DNA from: DATBMA01 sp036555105
GTDB lineage: Bacteria > Actinomycetota > Acidimicrobiia > Spongiisociales > ZC4RG35
Assembly: GCA_036555105.1 (NCBI GenBank)
Contig: DATBMA010000062.1
Location: 39,707-103,706, forward strand
Direction of reading: 5' to 3'
Length of the DNA: 64,000 nt
The position numbers and the translations under genes are program-made. The number at the start of each line of letters is the position of its first letter. The stretch's first letter is position 1. The notes beneath the pieces were generated by a model. It worked only from the letters and a program-made list of their open reading frames with translations. It searched no databases and was not told where the DNA came from. Of the stretch, positions 62,028 to 64,000 are shown one piece after another.

Positions 62028-63110
62028 GTGCTGTCCGAGGCGGCTGACACCGCCCAAGCGATGCTCCTGGTCGAGCCGATGCGGCTGGCAGGAACAAGAC
62101 TCCCCTTCCGCAAAGTCGCTGATGGCGGCTGGCTGGCGGTAGAGGCGACCGGGATCTCCGGCTCCGATGTGCAGGCCTGGCGGGGCGAGCGCTCCGATCT
62201 GGTCTATCCACTGATCCTCGGACATCAGGTGATCGGCCGCGTGGCAGTGGCAGACGAATCGATCACCCATCCGATCGGGTCGCGGGTGCTGGTCGAGCCC
62301 GAATTGCGATGCGGCACCTGCGGCCGTTGCCGCACCGGCACATATGGCTGCCGGGGCAGACGGCCTTTCAATGCCTACGGCCGCCTTCCTTCTACCGAAC
62401 CACCAGGGCTGTGGGGCGGCCTGGCCGAGTTCCTGTACGTCGACCCGAACGCCGTCCTGCACCCCATCAGCGACGACGTCTCGGCCGAGGTGGCGGTCTT
62501 CGCCCACTCCCTCGCCACCGGCCACTCATGGACCGTGGAGTTGGCCGGCCTCACCGGAGGCGAGAACGTGCTGATACTGGGCCCGGGACCGCGAGGGCTC
62601 GGATGTCTGCTGGCTGCCCAGGCCGCCAACGCCGCCTGGATCGGGGTGACCGGCATCGGGACCGACTACGACCGACTCGCCCTCGCCTCGGATCTTGGCG
62701 CCCAGCTCACCGTCGACGTCTCCCAGGAGGACCCGGCGCAAGCGGTGGCGGACCACCTGGGAACCCGCCCGGACGTGGTGATCGACGTGACTTCGTCGGA
62801 CCCGGAGGCCGTCTTCACGGCCATGGACCTGGTCCGGTCGGGAGGCACGGTGGTGCTCGCTTCCACCAAAGGCAACCGCCCGTTGCACTTCCTGTCGGAC
62901 GTGATCGTCTCCAAGCAGATCACGGTCAAAGGAGCGCTCGGGGCGTCGTCGGACTCGTACGCATGGGCCTGCAAGCAGGTGGAGACCGACCCCCGCATCG
63001 ACCGCCTCGTCTCCCACCAGTTCCCGCTGTCGGAGTCGGCCAGGGCGCTGCAGGCCGCGGCGGGCATGCTCGGGCACGATGAGCTGATCTCGGTTGCAGT
63101 CACCTTCTGA
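62028..63110 (+). CDS. Medium-chain alcohol dehydrogenase with altered catalytic-zinc site
   Basis: A 360-residue MDR-superfamily enzyme. The structural zinc site is intact (CGTCGRCRTGTYGC, about residues 95-108) and the nucleotide loop is GPGPRGLGCLLAAQAA. At the catalytic zinc, where GICGTD and GHE are usual, the sequence has GISGSDVQAWRG and LGHQVIG, so the Cys and Glu are replaced by Ser and Gln. It may bind zinc differently or have lost zinc-dependent chemistry. Similar to glucose/threonine-dehydrogenase-like members. ATG or TTG start near 62028 (seen as TGT-preceded; the annotated frame begins at 62028). Confidence 0.8.
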   Translation: MLSEAADTAQAMLLVEPMRLAGTRLPFRKVADGGWLAVEATGISGSDVQAWRGERSDLVYPLILGHQVIGRVAVADESITHPIGSRVLVEPELRCGTCGRCRTGTYGCRGRRPFNAYGRLPSTEPPGLWGGLAEFLYVDPNAVLHPISDDVSAEVAVFAHSLATGHSWTVELAGLTGGENVLILGPGPRGLGCLLAAQAANAAWIGVTGIGTDYDRLALASDLGAQLTVDVSQEDPAQAVADHLGTRPDVVIDVTSSDPEAVFTAMDLVRSGGTVVLASTKGNRPLHFLSDVIVSKQITVKGALGASSDSYAWACKQVETDPRIDRLVSHQFPLSESARALQAAAGMLGHDELISVAVTF

Positions 63111-64000
63111 GGCACCGCCCCGGACGGCCACTGCCGCCTGGGTGCTCTACGACCTCGCCAACACCATCTTCGCCCTGGGCGTGGTCGGGCTCTACCTGCC
63201 GGCGTGGCTGCATTCGCAGGGAGCCCGCGACTCGCAACTGGCCCTGACCGAGGCCGTCGCCGGGATCCTGATCGCGGTTCTGGCACCGTTGGTGGGAGCC
63301 CGGACCGATCATCTCGCCCGCCGGATCCCAAGCCTCCGGATCACCACCATCGTGGCGGTGGGGGCAACGGCCTTCCTGGCAAGTGGAGGCGTTCAGCAGA
63401 CCCTGGTGCTGCTGGGGGTGGCCCTCGTCGGCTTCCACCTGGGGACTTCGATCTACGACGCTCTGCTCCCGACGGTGAGCACCTCGGCGAACCGCGGGCG
63501 GATCTCGGGGCTGGGGGTGGCGGTGGGCTACCTGGGCTCGTTCGTGGGGCTCGGCCTCGGCCTCTTGACCACAGAGGTCCTTGGCCTCGACGACCAGGCG
63601 ACCTTCAGGGCATTGGCTGCCGGGTTTCTGTTATTCGCGCTGCCCAGCTTCTTCCTGATCAAAGAGTCTGGGACTCCGGGGGAGGGCAGGGCACCGCGCC
63701 TTCGAGACGCCTTCCCGCGTCTAGCGGCCTCCTGGCGGAGGGCGAGCCAGGTGCCCGGGGTGCTCCCATTCCTCGGCGGCCGGTTTCTCTACTCGGACGC
63801 GATCAACACTCTGATTGGAGGGTTCCTCACCATCTTCGCCCTGTCCGAGCTCGACCTGACCGAGTCGGAGGTGAACGTGCTGTTGGCGCTGGCGATCACC
63901 GGGGCCATCCTGGGAGGTCTGGTGGCAGGACGACTCGTGCACCGACTCGGCTCGCTGCCGACCCTTCGCTTCGCCCTCGTGGGCTGGGCAATTGCCATCG
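63094..64000 (+). CDS. UMF1-family MFS transporter (partial, runs off the right edge)
   Basis: The 302 visible codons read TATAAWVLYDLANTIFALGV, the UMF1/Atg22 hallmark, then membrane segments such as VAGILIAVLAPLVGARTD, TLVLLGVALVGFHLGTSIYD and VAVGYLGSFVGLGLGLLTTE. It is a second member of the family found at 54969. TTG at 63094 is the only start before the hallmark and overlaps the dehydrogenase stop by 17 bases; a later GTG at 63142 would cut into it. The 3' end is outside the window. Confidence 0.85.
   Translation, partial: MQSPSEAPPRTATAAWVLYDLANTIFALGVVGLYLPAWLHSQGARDSQLALTEAVAGILIAVLAPLVGARTDHLARRIPSLRITTIVAVGATAFLASGGVQQTLVLLGVALVGFHLGTSIYDALLPTVSTSANRGRISGLGVAVGYLGSFVGLGLGLLTTEVLGLDDQATFRALAAGFLLFALPSFFLIKESGTPGEGRAPRLRDAFPRLAASWRRASQVPGVLPFLGGRFLYSDAINTLIGGFLTIFALSELDLTESEVNVLLALAITGAILGGLVAGRLVHRLGSLPTLRFALVGWAIAI

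Overview
The window is about 64 kb of high-GC DNA (roughly two-thirds G+C), densely packed with genes, many of them joined by 1-4 base ATGA, GTGA or TGATG overlaps. Menaquinone genes, a DUF222/HNH (13E12-type) endonuclease, an acyl-CoA ligase/SDR/MaoC/acyl-CoA dehydrogenase set and many GTG or TTG starts point to a member of the Actinomycetota. A class such as Acidimicrobiia is possible, but that is inference. I found no rRNA, tRNA, CRISPR array, insertion sequence or prophage. Both ends cut genes (a DUF58 protein on the left, a UMF1-type transporter on the right).

Region by region: (1) 1-7.7 kb, minus strand: a tightly coupled seven-gene run of nfuA, a large membrane-anchored extracytoplasmic protein, an ABC-2 ATPase and permease, a membrane protein with a long Gly-Gln repeat, MoxR and DUF58. 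(2) 7.7-15.1 kb: ATP-grasp ligase, channel-like membrane protein, phosphofructokinase, beta-propeller lipoprotein, S9 peptidase, thiamine pyrophosphokinase. (3) 15.1-26.2 kb: a minus-strand CoA-linked catabolic operon (fadD-like, SDR, MaoC, acyl-CoA dehydrogenase, 2-hydroxyacid dehydrogenase), then SIMPL protein, 4-alpha-glucanotransferase, acetyl-CoA-synthetase-like enzyme and a second SDR. (4) 26.2-32.2 kb: murI and menF facing an operon of manC, cytochrome c lipoprotein, menC and menD. (5) 32.3-38.3 kb: histone-H1-like Lys/Ala protein with a perfect palindromic hairpin, degenerate Nudix-TPR protein, very long Glu/Ala/Arg coiled-coil protein, glycine decarboxylase gcvP. (6) 38.3-44.9 kb: a structured intergenic element that looks like a C-rich small RNA, a CPA2 antiporter with two UspA domains, ychF with a duplicated 3' end, gpsA, a PPOX protein, a decayed lipoprotein and an EamA permease. 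(7) 45-51.3 kb: nurA-herA-sbcD-sbcC, an archaeal-style DNA end-processing operon. (8) 51.3-64 kb: transporters, PQQ-type sugar dehydrogenase, DUF222/HNH protein, CoA-disulfide-reductase-like enzyme, a broken SNase-like lipoprotein, a LEA-like protein, an aspartate aminotransferase, a MerR-HTH/nucleotide-cyclase fusion, DoxX, and a zinc-type dehydrogenase with altered zinc ligands.

The most notable observations are the NurA-HerA-Mre11-Rad50 operon, the candidate structured C-rich RNA divergent from gcvP, two conserved genes lacking a usable canonical start (manC appears to start with ATA; sbcC is one base out of frame at its expected overlap start), two lipoprotein genes split across frames, and a duplicated ychF 3' end that now forms the front of the neighbouring antiporter gene. 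The split genes and missing starts could be real decay or errors in the assembly; read data would decide.
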